Part shown: positions 9,367 to 19,297 of the stretch, piece by piece
Layout of the letters: each line of letters opens with the position of its first letter
How positions within the stretch are numbered: position 1 is the stretch's first letter
NCBI RefSeq assembly: GCF_004209775.1
Contig: NZ_CP035914.1
Coordinates: 1,922,001-1,986,000, forward strand
Source: Synechococcus sp. WH 8101
GTDB lineage: Bacteria > Cyanobacteriota > Cyanobacteriia > PCC-6307 > Cyanobiaceae
Direction: 5' to 3'
Length of the DNA: 64,000 bases
Translations under genes and position numbers: made by a program
The notes under the pieces: model-generated
The model's database searches: none
The model's input: only the letters and a program-made list of their open reading frames with translations
What the model was told of the DNA's origin: nothing

Positions 9367-9705
9367 TCACGTGACGTCGAGTGAGACCAACTGCAACTCC
9401 CGTCCTCGCTCCAATGAGGCGGGACCGCCGCAAACGGGACAGACCAACAGACCGGCTCGCACCGCAAACACCTGGCCACACGAACGACAGCGCCCCTCCG
9501 CCGGCACCGACTCGATCTGAAGCCGGGCGCCGGCGGCGAGGCTCTCCGCCATCACCACCTCAAAGGCCATGGCGAGACAGTCGGGCTCAACGCCAGCCAG
9601 GGCACCGATGCGCAGCGTGATCGCAACGATGCGCTCGCCGCCATGGCGATCCAGCGCCTCCAGCGCCTGCCGTCGCACCGCCTCCATCAGGCTCAACTCA
9701 TGCAC
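9367..9705 (-). CDS. hypA: Hydrogenase nickel metallochaperone HypA
   Basis: 112 residues from a GTG start at 9703-9705, chosen because it gives the invariant MHELSL N-terminus whose His2 binds nickel; a GGAGG ribosome-binding site lies just upstream. The zinc site is Cys73, Cys76, Cys89 and Cys92. HypA hands nickel from HypB to the hydrogenase large subunit. The first 13 bp overlap the end of hoxW. Confidence 0.95.
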   Translation of the reverse strand: MHELSLMEAVRRQALEALDRHGGERIVAITLRIGALAGVEPDCLAMAFEVVMAESLAAGARLQIESVPAEGRCRSCGQVFAVRAGLLVCPVCGGPASLERGRELQLVSLDVT

Positions 9706-10214
9706 AACGCTGTTGCCTCCAGCCATTGCCGCACGAGCCGGCGCGCTGCCGGCAACTGCAACTCCATCGCCGCCGACAACCGGGTGCCATGGGCGATCTC
9801 TGTGGCGGGGATCCGGAGCATCGCCGCTTCCGGTTCGGCATGCCACAGCGATCGCGCCAGGGCCAGAAGCTGCGCAGCCGTCAGGTGATGGCTGTTCAAG
9901 ACCGACTCGCCGCAGGCCACAGGGCGAGACACCGATACGAGCAGACGCTGCAACACCGGTGCCGCGGGCGCCGCAGGCGACAGCCAGGCATCGATGAACA
10001 GCACCCGATCCACGCCGGCCAGATCGGCCACAAGTTCCGGCGTCAATTGGTGGACGCTGCGCACCCTGAGGGCAGCATCAACAGCCTTGTCATCCACAAC
10101 AGCCTCCCATTCCTCCGCCAACAGCCGCCCCACCCCGTCATCGCCCCGCAGCGGATTGCCGATACCGATCAGAAGGTTCCGGGCCACCCCGGTGGCCATC
10201 GCTGCATCAAGCAT
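9693..10214 (-). CDS. hoxW: Hox hydrogenase maturation endopeptidase HoxW
   Basis: About 173 residues if started at the ATG at 10212-10214, which has a GGGGGA ribosome-binding site 9 nt upstream; an ATG at 10197-10199 would give 168. The opening LLIGIGNPLRGDDGVG is the HycI/HupD-type protease signature, including the first metal-sensing Asp; an FIDAWLSP strand and an SHHLTA motif follow. The enzyme trims the C-terminal extension of HoxH after nickel insertion. It lies 14 bp after hoxH, as expected for the dedicated protease. Confidence 0.92.
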   Translation of the reverse strand: MLDAAMATGVARNLLIGIGNPLRGDDGVGRLLAEEWEAVVDDKAVDAALRVRSVHQLTPELVADLAGVDRVLFIDAWLSPAAPAAPVLQRLLVSVSRPVACGESVLNSHHLTAAQLLALARSLWHAEPEAAMLRIPATEIAHGTRLSAAMELQLPAARRLVRQWLEATALCMS

Positions 10215-10228
10215 CCATCGACATCCCC

Positions 10229-11686
10229 CTACCGCGCTCGCTCCGCCAACACGGTGCCCCGGTGATCCAGCACTTGCAGATGCAGCGGCATCTGCCCAGC
10301 GGCATGGGTACTGCAACTGAGGCAGGGGTCGTAGCAACGGATGCCGGCCTCCACCCGGTTCAGCAACGCCTCGGGAATCGTGGCGTCCGCGGGAACGGGC
10401 TGAGGGATGAACTCCCGGGCGATCTGGGCCACGGTGCGGTTCATGGCCAGATTGTTCTGGCCCGTGGCGATGATCAGATTCACGGCGGTGATCAGACCGT
10501 TGTCGTCCACGCGGTAGTGGTGGAACAGGGTGCCCCGGGGCGCTTCACTGACGCCGATCGCTTCATTGGCGTTGAGCTGGGCCCGGGCCCGGATCCGCCC
10601 CGACAGCAGGCTGTCATCGGCGACCAGCTGTTCCATCCCCTCCAGACAGGCCACGATCTCCACCAGACGCGCCTGGTGATACGCGAACGATGAGGTGACG
10701 ATCCGACCGCCACTGGCGGCGGTGCCGTTACGGGAGCGGAACGCCTCCAGTTCGCGATCGGCCCAGGGGGTGCCGATCCGCTCGCAGACGTTCAGGCGGG
10801 CCAGGGGGCCCACCCGATAGAGGCCCTGGGGATAACCCAGGGGCCGGTAATAGGGGAATTTCAGATAACTCCAGCTCTCCACCGCTTCGCCCACCACGGC
10901 GGCGTAGTCCTCTTCCCGCACGCCATCGGCCACCACCGTGCCGTCACTGTCGATGAAGCGAAGCCGTCCCTCGATGCACTCCCAGCCGCCGTCGTCTGCA
11001 ACCAGAGCCATGAACAGGGAGGGGAAGTCGCCGAAGCTGCGCTGCTCCCGCTCCAGCGGTCCATCCAGCAGACGATTGAGCAGATCAAGAGCCAGGCGCA
11101 CCGTCTGCTTTGCCTCCGGCAGGTTGGCCAGGATCCAGTCGCGCGCCTCCGGCGACAGCGCACTGCGCACTCCACCGGGTACGGCCCAGGCGCTGTGAAT
11201 CTTGCGCCCACCGAGCAGCTCCAGCACCTGCTGTCCGAACTGACGCAAACGGATCCCCGCACGGGCCAGGTCGGGATCGGCGGCCATCAGACCGAACACA
11301 TTGCGGCGATCGGGGTCGCTCTCCCAGCCGAGCAGGAAATCAGGGCTGCTCAGGTGAAAAAACGAAAGCGCGTGGCTCTGGCAGATCTGCGCCAGGTTCA
11401 GCAAGCGCCGCAGTTTCCGAGCTGCCGGCGGGGGCTGCACCGCCAGCAGCTTGTCGCCGGTCTTGGCGGCGGCAAGCAGATGACTGACCGGACAGATGCC
11501 GCAGATTCGGGCGGTGATGCCCGCCATCTCCGTGAAGGGGCGGCCTTCGCAGAAGGTCTCGAAGCCCCGGTATTCCACGACGTGAAAGCGGGCATCGGCG
11601 AGCTGGCCCTCGTCATCGAGATGGAGGGTGATCTTGGCGTGACCCTCAATCCGGGTCACCGGGTCGATCGTGATCGTGCGCATCAT
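10229..11686 (-). CDS. hoxH: Bidirectional NiFe hydrogenase large subunit HoxH
   Basis: 485 residues from the ATG at 11684-11686, which overlaps the hoxY stop as ATGA. HoxH carries the NiFe active site. The N-terminal L1 motif [10 protein letters not shown] supplies Cys62 and Cys65; the C-terminal L2 motif DPCLSCSTH supplies Cys455 and Cys458. About 24 residues follow His461 and should be cleaved by HoxW. All four nickel cysteines are present, so the enzyme looks catalytically intact. Confidence 0.97.
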   Translation of the reverse strand: MMRTITIDPVTRIEGHAKITLHLDDEGQLADARFHVVEYRGFETFCEGRPFTEMAGITARICGICPVSHLLAAAKTGDKLLAVQPPPAARKLRRLLNLAQICQSHALSFFHLSSPDFLLGWESDPDRRNVFGLMAADPDLARAGIRLRQFGQQVLELLGGRKIHSAWAVPGGVRSALSPEARDWILANLPEAKQTVRLALDLLNRLLDGPLEREQRSFGDFPSLFMALVADDGGWECIEGRLRFIDSDGTVVADGVREEDYAAVVGEAVESWSYLKFPYYRPLGYPQGLYRVGPLARLNVCERIGTPWADRELEAFRSRNGTAASGGRIVTSSFAYHQARLVEIVACLEGMEQLVADDSLLSGRIRARAQLNANEAIGVSEAPRGTLFHHYRVDDNGLITAVNLIIATGQNNLAMNRTVAQIAREFIPQPVPADATIPEALLNRVEAGIRCYDPCLSCSTHAAGQMPLHLQVLDHRGTVLAERAR

Positions 11687-12291
11687 CCGAAACGGGGTGG
11701 CTGGGGCGGGATGGGCTCGGCCCGGTCCTGGACCACCGATGGCGACCCATCGCCTTGCAACAACGGAGCGATCGCCTCCCGGATGCGCGTCGCCGACGGT
11801 GGGCAACCCGGCAGCCACACGTCCACGGCAATCACCTCATGCAATGGCAGCACCCGCTCCAGCAGCTCCGGCACGATTCCAGGCGCTTTTGGGAGCATTC
11901 CGGTCGCATCCGCCAGTTCCAGATAGCCCCGCTGCAACACAGCGGCACGGCTTCCACCCTCCTGCCGCTCCTGCCAGAGATTGCGCAGGGCGGGCACATT
12001 CCCGGTCACGGCGCAATCGCCGAACGACACCACGCAGCGGCTGCGGGCTCGTAGCTTCAGGGCCAGCTCCAGGTTGTCGGTGTTGGCCACCGCTCCTTCC
12101 ACCAGGCAGACATCCACCTGCTCGGGGAAGTCCTTGCGGTCGTTGGCGACCGGCGAGTAGACGACGTCGGCCAGAGCGGCGAGCTCAAACAACCACTCGT
12201 CGAGATCGAGGAAAGACATGTGGCACCCGCTGCATCCCGCTAACCAGACGGTGGCGAGACGGCAACGATCCGTGGGCGGGCTGGTGGTCAT
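11683..12291 (-). CDS. hoxY: Bidirectional hydrogenase small subunit HoxY
   Basis: 202 residues, a short small subunit with only the proximal 4Fe-4S cluster, as in the NAD(P)-linked group 3d. The four ligands are visible: WLAGCSGCH (Cys20, Cys23), GDCAVTGN (Cys93) and PGCPPS (Cys163). It pairs with HoxH to form the hydrogenase moiety. It is ATGA-coupled to hoxU upstream and hoxH downstream. Confidence 0.97.
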   Translation of the reverse strand: MTTSPPTDRCRLATVWLAGCSGCHMSFLDLDEWLFELAALADVVYSPVANDRKDFPEQVDVCLVEGAVANTDNLELALKLRARSRCVVSFGDCAVTGNVPALRNLWQERQEGGSRAAVLQRGYLELADATGMLPKAPGIVPELLERVLPLHEVIAVDVWLPGCPPSATRIREAIAPLLQGDGSPSVVQDRAEPIPPQPPRFG

Positions 12292-13022
12292 GACAGGGGG
12301 TCTCCGGTGGGATGCCAGCGATGCTGCTCGCGGGCCTGTCGCAACAGCAGCGGGCGCTCACGGTGGGGATGTTTTTCCGCCGTCGTGTCGTCCTTGCGGA
12401 CGATGGCGCCGGTGGGGCACACATCCACGCACTTGCCGCAGGAGGTGCAGGCGCTGACCTCGCCCCAGGGCTGATCGAGTCCGGCGATGATGCGGCACTG
12501 TTCGCCTCGGTCGGCCACATCCCACACGTGGGCGCCTTCGATCTCGTCGCAGACGCGCACGCAGCGGGTGCAGAGAATGCAACGGTGATGGTCGATGCTG
12601 AACTGGGAGTGGGAGCTGTCGACGCAACGATCGGGGTAGCGGTAGGGAAAGCGGGAGTGATCCATGCCCACCTCGCTGGCCACATCCTGAAGTTCACAGG
12701 CGCCATTGGCGACGCAGAAGGCACACACGTGGTTGCCTTCTGCAAAGAACAGCTCCACTGCCATCCGGCGGTAGGTCTGCAGGCGTGGCGTGGCGGTGAG
12801 AATCGCCAGGCCCTCCACGGCTTCGGTGGCGCAGGCGGGCAGTAGGCGTTGGCTATCGACCTGCTCCACCAGGCACAGGCGGCAGGCACCCACAGGCGTC
12901 AGGCCATCCAGATGGCAGAGCGTGGGCACGCGACTGCCAGCGGAGCGGATCGCCTCCAGCAACGTGGCACCGGCTGGCACCGCCACCTCGACGCCATCAA
13001 CGCTCAGGGTGAGAACGCTCAT
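12288..13022 (-). CDS. hoxU: Bidirectional hydrogenase diaphorase subunit HoxU
   Basis: 244 residues, NuoG-like N-terminal domains only. Ligands in order: 2Fe-2S (Cys36, Cys47, Cys50, Cys64), the His98/Cys100/Cys103/Cys109 4Fe-4S site, and two CxxCxxCxxxC clusters (Cys148-158 and Cys192-202). HoxU relays electrons between HoxF and HoxYH. It has ATGA overlaps with hoxF and hoxY. Confidence 0.97.
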   Translation of the reverse strand: MSVLTLSVDGVEVAVPAGATLLEAIRSAGSRVPTLCHLDGLTPVGACRLCLVEQVDSQRLLPACATEAVEGLAILTATPRLQTYRRMAVELFFAEGNHVCAFCVANGACELQDVASEVGMDHSRFPYRYPDRCVDSSHSQFSIDHHRCILCTRCVRVCDEIEGAHVWDVADRGEQCRIIAGLDQPWGEVSACTSCGKCVDVCPTGAIVRKDDTTAEKHPHRERPLLLRQAREQHRWHPTGDPLS

Positions 13023-14641
13023 CGGCCTAGCTCAGGAGTATCCAGGCACTGGGAGGGCTGGCGGCAGGCGGCCTGATACTCCTGACGGAAGTAGCGCAGC
13101 GTGCTGAGCACCGGATTCGGGGCGGCCTGACCGAGACCGCAGAGGCTCATCGCCTGCACCATCCCGCAGAGCTCTTCCAGTCGTGCCAGATCGGCGAGGT
13201 CGGCGCGACGTTCGACGAAGCGATCGAGCAAAGCGGCCAACTGCACCGTGCCGGCGCGACAGGGAATGCATTTGCCGCAACTCTCGTTGCAGCTGAACCG
13301 CATGAAATGGCGTGCCACCTCTGGCATCGAGGTGGTTTCACCCATCACCACCATGCCCCCGGACCCCATCATCGACCCCAGGGCCCTGAGGCTTTCGTAG
13401 TCGACCGGCGTATCGAGCAGATGGGCAGGGATGCACCCCCCCGAGGGGCCGCCGGTCTGCACAGCCTTGACGCCCCCGTTGGGTCCATCGGCGCCTGGAA
13501 CGCCACCTCCCATGGTCTGAACCACGGTGCGCAGACTCGTGCCCATCGGCACTTCCACCAGACCGGTGCGCTCCACAGCCCCGGAAAGGGCAAACACCTT
13601 GGTTCCCTTGCTGCCCTCAGTGCCGATCGCAGCGAACCAGTCGCCGCCTTCGCGCAGGATCGTCGGCACGGCCGCGAAGGTCTCCACGTTGTTGATCAGC
13701 GTTGGCGCGCCGGCCAGACCGGACTGGGCCGGGAACGGAGGCCGGGGGCGCGGCGTGCCGCGCCGTCCTTCGATGGAGGCCATCAAAGCGGTCTCCTCAC
13801 CGCAGACATAGGCACCGGCGCCGACTCGCACCTCGAGCTGCAAGCGAAAGCCGCTGCCGGCGATCGCAGGCCCCAGCCAGTGCTGGCTGCGGGCCTGACG
13901 CAGGGCCAGGCGGAGGCGATCAATCGCCAGCGGGTATTCAGCACGCACGTAGATGAAGCCGTGATCAGCGCCAACGGCGTAGGCGGCGATCGCCATGCCC
14001 TCGATCAGGCGATGGGGGTCACTCTCGAGCACGCTGCGGTCCATGAAGGCGCCGGGATCACCCTCATCGGCGTTGCACACCAGGGCCCGCGGGCCGGGCG
14101 GTTGCAGGGCCACCGTGTCCCACTTCAGACCGGTGGGGTAACCGGCTCCACCCCGACCGCGCAGACCGCTGCGCTTCACCTCCTCCCGCACCTCCGCAGG
14201 CGTCATCTCCGTCAACACGCGCTGCAGCTGGCTGTAGGCACCGTGGGCCACGGCATCGTCGATCGATTCCGGATCGATGCGACCACAGGAGGCCAGCACC
14301 ACCGACTGCTGCAACGCAAAGAAGGGATGGTCGAGATCGAGGCGTTGCCCCCGCAAGGACGAACCCTCCTGGTGCGGGAGATCCGCGGCCAGACGCAGCA
14401 GATCCGCGGCCTGCTCCGGGCGTAGACCGGCATACACGGCGGAGGGGCGATCGTCTATCGGATCAAGGGCCACCAGCGGACCACGCCCGCACAGACGCAG
14501 GCAGCCCACCGATTTGATCTCGACAGCTTCCGCAGTGCCACCGAGCTGATCGCGGGCCTGAAGCAAGGCCTGCTGAACGGCAGCGGCACCTGCCGAGCGA
14601 CAGCCACTGGCACTGCAACAACGCAACTGAGTGGCCGTCAT
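13019..14641 (-). CDS. hoxF: Bidirectional hydrogenase diaphorase subunit HoxF
   Basis: 540 residues. An N-terminal thioredoxin-like 2Fe-2S domain (Cys9, Cys14, Cys47, Cys51) is fused to a NuoF-type flavoprotein. GRGGAGYPTG at 162-171 and YVCGEETAL at 278-286 form the NAD(P)/FMN site; Cys455, Cys458, Cys461 and Cys501 bind the 4Fe-4S cluster. It exchanges electrons with NAD(P)H, and ferredoxin or flavodoxin have also been proposed as partners in cyanobacteria. ATGA-coupled to hoxE and hoxU. Confidence 0.97.
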   Translation of the reverse strand: MTATQLRCCSASGCRSAGAAAVQQALLQARDQLGGTAEAVEIKSVGCLRLCGRGPLVALDPIDDRPSAVYAGLRPEQAADLLRLAADLPHQEGSSLRGQRLDLDHPFFALQQSVVLASCGRIDPESIDDAVAHGAYSQLQRVLTEMTPAEVREEVKRSGLRGRGGAGYPTGLKWDTVALQPPGPRALVCNADEGDPGAFMDRSVLESDPHRLIEGMAIAAYAVGADHGFIYVRAEYPLAIDRLRLALRQARSQHWLGPAIAGSGFRLQLEVRVGAGAYVCGEETALMASIEGRRGTPRPRPPFPAQSGLAGAPTLINNVETFAAVPTILREGGDWFAAIGTEGSKGTKVFALSGAVERTGLVEVPMGTSLRTVVQTMGGGVPGADGPNGGVKAVQTGGPSGGCIPAHLLDTPVDYESLRALGSMMGSGGMVVMGETTSMPEVARHFMRFSCNESCGKCIPCRAGTVQLAALLDRFVERRADLADLARLEELCGMVQAMSLCGLGQAAPNPVLSTLRYFRQEYQAACRQPSQCLDTPELGR

Positions 14642-15126
14642 GGCGCTTCTCCCAGACCGAGCTGCTGCAGGCGCTGATCCAGGCCTGCAGGATCATCCAG
14701 CGGCAGCTTCGGCTCCAGCGCACCATCCACCACCAGCACCGGCGCCTGGCCGCAAGCTCCGAGACAACTGACGTGTTCCAGCGCCCACTCGCCATTGCCG
14801 GCCGGATCATCCAGACGCACACCCAGACGGCGTTCCAGGAGGCTGGCCAACTCCGCCCCGCCTTTGACGAAACAGGCGGTTCCGAGGCAGATGGCGCAGC
14901 GATGGGCCGTGGGGGCCTTCAGACGGAACAGGTGATAGAAACTGGCAACCCCCATCACGGTGGCGTGGGGCAAGTGCAACTCCTGCGCCACCTGATCCAG
15001 CGCCGAACGCGGCAGGTAGCCATGCATCTCCTGCACCTGATGCAGCACCTCGATCAGGGCATCAGCCCGCCCCCGATGCTGGCGGATCAGGCGGGAGGTG
15101 CGGGTTGTTGCGGATCCTTCCACCAT
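14638..15126 (-). CDS. hoxE: Bidirectional hydrogenase subunit HoxE
   Basis: 162 residues, NuoE-like thioredoxin-fold 2Fe-2S protein: Cys80 and Cys85 in CLGTACF and Cys121 and Cys125 in CLGACG. It is the first gene of the supercluster. Its ATG at 15124-15126 is preceded by GGGAG about 8 nt away. It reads divergently from the deacetylase-family gene, leaving about 56-65 bp for both promoters. HoxE is the subunit that marks the five-subunit cyanobacterial form of the enzyme. Confidence 0.96.
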   Translation of the reverse strand: MVEGSATTRTSRLIRQHRGRADALIEVLHQVQEMHGYLPRSALDQVAQELHLPHATVMGVASFYHLFRLKAPTAHRCAICLGTACFVKGGAELASLLERRLGVRLDDPAGNGEWALEHVSCLGACGQAPVLVVDGALEPKLPLDDPAGLDQRLQQLGLGEAP

Positions 15127-15182
15127 CCCAATGCTCCCGGCTCGACCGTCCCCGATCCTTCTGGTAGCTCTGATGCAGGTCG
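15127..15182. promoter_or_regulatory. Divergent promoter interval of the hox supercluster and the deacetylase gene
   Basis: Only 56 bp separate the hoxE ATG from the earliest start (TTG at 15183) of the divergent deacetylase gene. The large minus-strand unit probably starts transcription here, or within the neighbouring coding sequence. I see no clear -10/-35 pair and no obvious LexA-like CTA-N9-CTA element; assignment is positional. Confidence 0.35.
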
Positions 15183-16136
15183 TTGTCAGTGATGAGGGCA
15201 GCTTCGCCGGATCAGGCCCGGGTGGGATTGGTCTTTGATCACAGGCTGCAGGGACACGACACGGGCCCGGGCCATCCGGAGCAGCCGGAACGGGTGCGTG
15301 TTGTGGAGCAGGCCCTGCGGCAACGGGGCCTGCTGCAGCGCTGCCGGCGAATCGACGCCCGACCGATCACCGATGCGGAACTGCTGCGCTGCCACAGCCA
15401 GCGCTATCTCAACACCGTGCGCCGCGATGTGGCCTATGGCCGCGGCCAGCTCTCCACCGGCGATACCGCCATCGGTGACGACAGCGAGGATGTGGCGCGC
15501 CTGGCTGCCGGTGGCACCCTGGCGGCGGTGGATGCGGTGCTGCAGGGTGCGGTGGATCGGGTCTTCGCCCTGGTGCGACCTCCCGGACATCATGCCGAGG
15601 CGAATCGGGGCATGGGCTTCTGCCTGTTCAACAACATCGCCCTGGCGGCCCGCCATGCCCAGGCCGCTCATGGCGTCGAGCGGCTGCTGATCCTCGACTG
15701 GGATGTGCATCACGGCAATGGCACCGAAGCGATCCTCGGCGCCGATCCATCCGTGCTGCTGGTGGGCGTCCATGAACGAGGCAACTATCCCGGCAGCGGC
15801 GAGAGCAGCACCGCATCGTCGATCAACATCCCCTTGCCGAGCGGGAGTGACGGCCCGCCCCTGCTCCAGGCTCTCGAACACACCCTCGTCCCGGCTGCTG
15901 CCCGCTTTCAACCGCAACTGGTGTTCATCTCGGCGGGATTCGATGGCCATGCCGACGATCCACTGGCTGGGTTCCAGCTGCAAGCGGCCGACTACGGCGC
16001 CCTCACCCAACTGGCCCTGGCCGTAGCCCGAGACCACGCCGACGGCCGCTTGGTGTCAGCGCTGGAAGGGGGTTACAACCTGCCGGCGTTGGCCAGCAGC
16101 TGCTGCGCTCACGTGGAAGCCTTGCTCAAGGCCTGA
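15183..16136 (+). CDS. Class II histone-deacetylase-superfamily amidohydrolase (AcuC/acetylpolyamine amidohydrolase type)
   Basis: Up to 317 residues; the start may be TTG 15183, GTG 15189 or ATG 15192. Zinc-hydrolase signatures are complete: RPPGHHAE with the His136-His137 dyad, [11 protein letters not shown] with Asp174 and His176 as metal ligands, AGFDGH with Asp254, and EGGYN with Tyr298. Family members remove acetyl groups from lysines or polyamines; the substrate here is unknown. It diverges from hoxE and its last 28 bp overlap, tail to tail, an acyl-CoA synthetase/acetyltransferase, which suggests a paired acetylation function (inference). Confidence 0.9.
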   Translation: MSVMRAASPDQARVGLVFDHRLQGHDTGPGHPEQPERVRVVEQALRQRGLLQRCRRIDARPITDAELLRCHSQRYLNTVRRDVAYGRGQLSTGDTAIGDDSEDVARLAAGGTLAAVDAVLQGAVDRVFALVRPPGHHAEANRGMGFCLFNNIALAARHAQAAHGVERLLILDWDVHHGNGTEAILGADPSVLLVGVHERGNYPGSGESSTASSINIPLPSGSDGPPLLQALEHTLVPAAARFQPQLVFISAGFDGHADDPLAGFQLQAADYGALTQLALAVARDHADGRLVSALEGGYNLPALASSCCAHVEALLKA

Positions 16137-18934
16137 TCGGTGGGATGATCGCGGGTCCAGCGGCGCAGATCAACCCTGGCCTCCACCACGTCGCCGGCGT
16201 CACGGAGGCTGAAACCGAGCTTTCGGCAGATCTGCCGCATGCCGTGATTCTCCGGAAGAACCTCGGCCAGCACATGATCAATGCCCTCCTGGCGCCCGAT
16301 GTGAAGAAGCTGGAATAACAGCGATGTGCCAAGCCCACGCCGCTGGTGGGAGTCGCGCACCAACAGGGAGAACTCAGCATCGTTGCAGCCGTGGAGTCGA
16401 CTCAGTCGGGCCACCGCCAGCACCTGCCGTTCCTCCTGCCCGCCCCTGCCGTCGACCATGGCGGGATGCTCGGCCACCAGGGCCATCTCCCGGTCGTAAT
16501 CGGTGCAGCAGATACGCACCAGACGCTCATGGGCGGTGCGATGCCGCAGCGACATCTGGTGGAAATAGCGCAGATGCACGCTGTCGCCCGACAACTGACC
16601 GTGAAAGGCCACCAACAACGCCTCATCCTCCGGACGGATCGGGCGGATCAACACCTCGGTGCCATCGGAAAGTTCCATCCGACGGATGTAGTTGGTGGGG
16701 TAGGGGCGAATGGCAGGCCTGGGCAGATGGCAGCTGGCCCCGGCGCCCGGCTGCAGCACGATGCGGGCATCCAGAGCCACCAGGGGACGCACCGGATCCC
16801 CCGGCAGCACCAGCAGGGGGTTGATGTCGACCTCACGGATCGATGGCTGCTCGAGCACCAGCTGACTGAGGCGTACCAGCAGCTGCTCAATGGCAGCCTG
16901 ATCAGCGGGCGGGCCGCCACGCACACCGGCCAGGGCCGCAAACACTCGCGTCTGTTCCATCAGACGCCGCGCCAGGGTGGTGTTCAGGGGCGGCAGGGCA
17001 ACGGCGCTGTCGCGTTGCACCTCCACCAGCGTGCCGCCGCTCCCGAAGAGGATCACCGGGCCGAACTGGGGGTCAAGGCTGCTGCCCACGATCAGTTCCA
17101 AAGCCCCATGGCTCGGCAGCATGGCTTGCACGCTGACGCCAGCGAAGGCCTCCGGGCCGCACCGCTCCGGGATCGTGCACGCCATCGTCTCCCAGGCATG
17201 GCGGACCGCCTCCGGCCCGCCTAAATCCAACCAGACGCCGCCCACATCGCTTTTGTGGGTGATCCGTTCGCTGTGGAGCTTGAGCACCACCGGATAGCCG
17301 ATGGTCGCCGACGCGTCCAGGGCTTCTTCAAGGCTCTTGGCCAAGCGAGTTTCCAACACAGGGATGCCGTGGCTGGCGAGCACCTGTTTGGCCTCTACTT
17401 CGCTCAACAGCTCCCGGCCCTGGCGTCGCGCCTGCTCCAACACCGCCACACCGCGGCTGCGGCCACCATCGTGATGGGCCGGATCGCGCTCGTCCTCCGG
17501 CAGCAGGCTCGGCGTCTCATACACCCCCCGCAGGTTGTAAGTGTGTTGCCAGAGCGTGGTGAACAAGCGAGCGGCGGCGTCCGGGTAGTCGTTGGTGGCG
17601 ATCCCGGCCTCATTGAGCAACTCCACCGCTCCGGTGACGTCGGCGCCTCCCATCCAGCTCGCCACCAGGGGCTTGCGGCTGCCAGCGGCAAGCTGGCGCA
17701 GACGCTCGGCCGTGGCGAGCGGATCGGTCATCGCCTGTGGAGTGAGGATCACCAGCAGGCCGTCGCTGCCGGGATCGGCAAGGGCGATCTCTACAGCGCG
17801 GGCATAGCGCTCCGGATCGGCATCGCCAAGGATGTCGATCGGATTGGCATGGCTCCACTGCGGCGGCAACACCTGATCAAGCGCTGCGATCGTGTCGCCC
17901 TGAAGGGAGGCCAGGGTGCCACCACTGAGCACCAGCGCATCGGTGGCCAGCACGCCTGGACCGCCGGCGTTGGTAACGATCGTGAGCCGTGGCCCCTGGG
18001 GGCGAAGCGGTTGCTTGCCGAGCACATCCGCAAGCTCGAACAGATCGGAGAGCTGGTTGACCCGAAGCACACCGCAACGGCGGAGTGCGGCATCGAGAAC
18101 CTGATCGCTGCCCGCCAGGGCACCGGTGTGGGAAGCGGCCGCCCGGGCCGCCTCGCTGCTGCGCCCGCCCTTGATCAACACGATCGGCTTGGTGAGAGCC
18201 ACCTCCCTGGCTGCGGAGAGAAAGGCGCGAGCATCACCGATCGCCTCCATGTAGATCACGATGCTGTGGGTCTCCGGGTCATCGCCCAGATGGGTGATCA
18301 GATCGCCCCAGTCCACATCGAGCATGGACCCCATCGACACAAAGGCGCTGAACCCGACCTTTTCACGCCGACTCCAATCGAGAACGGCCGTGCAGATCGC
18401 TCCGGACTGGCTGAGAAAACCCACATGACCTGGCTCCGCGATCGTCGAGGCAAAGGTGGCGTTCAAGCCGAGGCGGGGGTTCATCAGGCCCAGGCAGTTG
18501 GGACCGAGCACTCGCATCCCCGTGCCGCGCACCAGATCCATCACCCGAGCTTCGCGGGCCAGCCCCTCCGCTCCCACCTCGCGGAAACCAGCGGAGATGA
18601 TGATCACGGCCTTGACGCCGGCGGCGACGCATTCAGCGATGCGATCGGGGACTCCCGGCGCCGGGGTGGCGATCACCGCCAGGTCGATCGGTTCAGGCAC
18701 TTCAGCCAGCGCGCTGCAGCAACGCACTCCCAACACGCTGTGCCGCCGTGGGTTAATCGGGTAAACCGTGCCGCCGAAGGGCGAGCGGATCAGATTCCAG
18801 AACAGAGTGCGTCCGACGCTGCCAGGCCGTTCACTGGCTCCAACAACGGCGACGCAACCGGGCTCAAACAAAGCCCGCAGGGGCATCGAGCCGCTGCGCA
18901 GGATGTCGGCCGTGGGGTCAAAAAGCCTGGGCAC
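16109..18934 (-). CDS. ADP-forming acyl-CoA synthetase / GNAT acetyltransferase fusion (Pat-like)
   Basis: 941 residues from a GTG start; an ATG at 18884-18886 is an alternative. Domain order: CoA-binding Rossmann domain ([14 protein letters not shown], 28-41), succinyl-CoA-ligase-like flavodoxin domains, ATP-grasp domain (about 500-725) and a C-terminal GNAT domain (about 752-925, with RRGLGT at 866-871 and Glu854 on the preceding strand). Pat/PatZ lysine acetyltransferases share this layout, but their synthetase part is reported inactive because the catalytic His is lost. Here His269 in [11 protein letters not shown] and His560 in THKSDVGGV are both kept. It could therefore make ATP from acetyl-CoA, acetylate proteins, or both. 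Confidence 0.88.
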   Translation of the reverse strand: MPRLFDPTADILRSGSMPLRALFEPGCVAVVGASERPGSVGRTLFWNLIRSPFGGTVYPINPRRHSVLGVRCCSALAEVPEPIDLAVIATPAPGVPDRIAECVAAGVKAVIIISAGFREVGAEGLAREARVMDLVRGTGMRVLGPNCLGLMNPRLGLNATFASTIAEPGHVGFLSQSGAICTAVLDWSRREKVGFSAFVSMGSMLDVDWGDLITHLGDDPETHSIVIYMEAIGDARAFLSAAREVALTKPIVLIKGGRSSEAARAAASHTGALAGSDQVLDAALRRCGVLRVNQLSDLFELADVLGKQPLRPQGPRLTIVTNAGGPGVLATDALVLSGGTLASLQGDTIAALDQVLPPQWSHANPIDILGDADPERYARAVEIALADPGSDGLLVILTPQAMTDPLATAERLRQLAAGSRKPLVASWMGGADVTGAVELLNEAGIATNDYPDAAARLFTTLWQHTYNLRGVYETPSLLPEDERDPAHHDGGRSRGVAVLEQARRQGRELLSEVEAKQVLASHGIPVLETRLAKSLEEALDASATIGYPVVLKLHSERITHKSDVGGVWLDLGGPEAVRHAWETMACTIPERCGPEAFAGVSVQAMLPSHGALELIVGSSLDPQFGPVILFGSGGTLVEVQRDSAVALPPLNTTLARRLMEQTRVFAALAGVRGGPPADQAAIEQLLVRLSQLVLEQPSIREVDINPLLVLPGDPVRPLVALDARIVLQPGAGASCHLPRPAIRPYPTNYIRRMELSDGTEVLIRPIRPEDEALLVAFHGQLSGDSVHLRYFHQMSLRHRTAHERLVRICCTDYDREMALVAEHPAMVDGRGGQEERQVLAVARLSRLHGCNDAEFSLLVRDSHQRRGLGTSLLFQLLHIGRQEGIDHVLAEVLPENHGMRQICRKLGFSLRDAGDVVEARVDLRRWTRDHPTDQALSKAST

Positions 18935-19009
18935 ACCCGACGGAACCTCGCTTCCCGGGTTGTAGCCAGACCCAGTGCAATTGGCGCTAGCAAGGCAACC
19001 GAGCGAGCG

Positions 19010-19249
19010 TCAGTCGAGCGCGTCGCAGTATTCATCAATCATTTCGACCTTCGACACCGTGGAGGTGTGCGCATCGGTGAGCTGCAGACGCTCCATCGCC
19101 GTGGTGGTTGTGATCTGGTGCGCGCCGTACTGAGCACAGACGAGATGGTGACGCTCATAGGTGCTTTCACAACCGCTCAGCGCAGCCGCGACAACAGCGG
19201 TGCTGAGGAGCGCTGCTACTTGACCAAAGACCCTCGCATTAACCGTCAA
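19010..19249 (-). CDS. Small predicted lipoprotein, unknown function
   Basis: 79 residues from a TTG start at 19247-19249; no in-frame ATG precedes the signal region. The N-terminus is a type II signal peptide (hydrophobic VAALLSTAVVAAALSGC with the lipobox LSGC near residue 27), so the mature part would be a lipidated peptide of about 53 residues containing three further cysteines if the lipid-bearing one is included. No family recognised. It stands alone between the synthetase/GNAT gene and repeat copy 1. The rare start codon lowers confidence. Confidence 0.55.
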   Translation of the reverse strand: MTVNARVFGQVAALLSTAVVAAALSGCESTYERHHLVCAQYGAHQITTTTAMERLQLTDAHTSTVSKVEMIDEYCDALD

Positions 19250-19297
19250 GCGTTTATGCGCACGTTGCCATCAGGTTGAATCAGCTGCAGCCCCCAA

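Noticed and set aside
15127-15182. LexA-type site controlling hox
   Set aside because: LexA has been linked to hox in Synechocystis, but no CTA-N9-CTA-like element was found in this interval.
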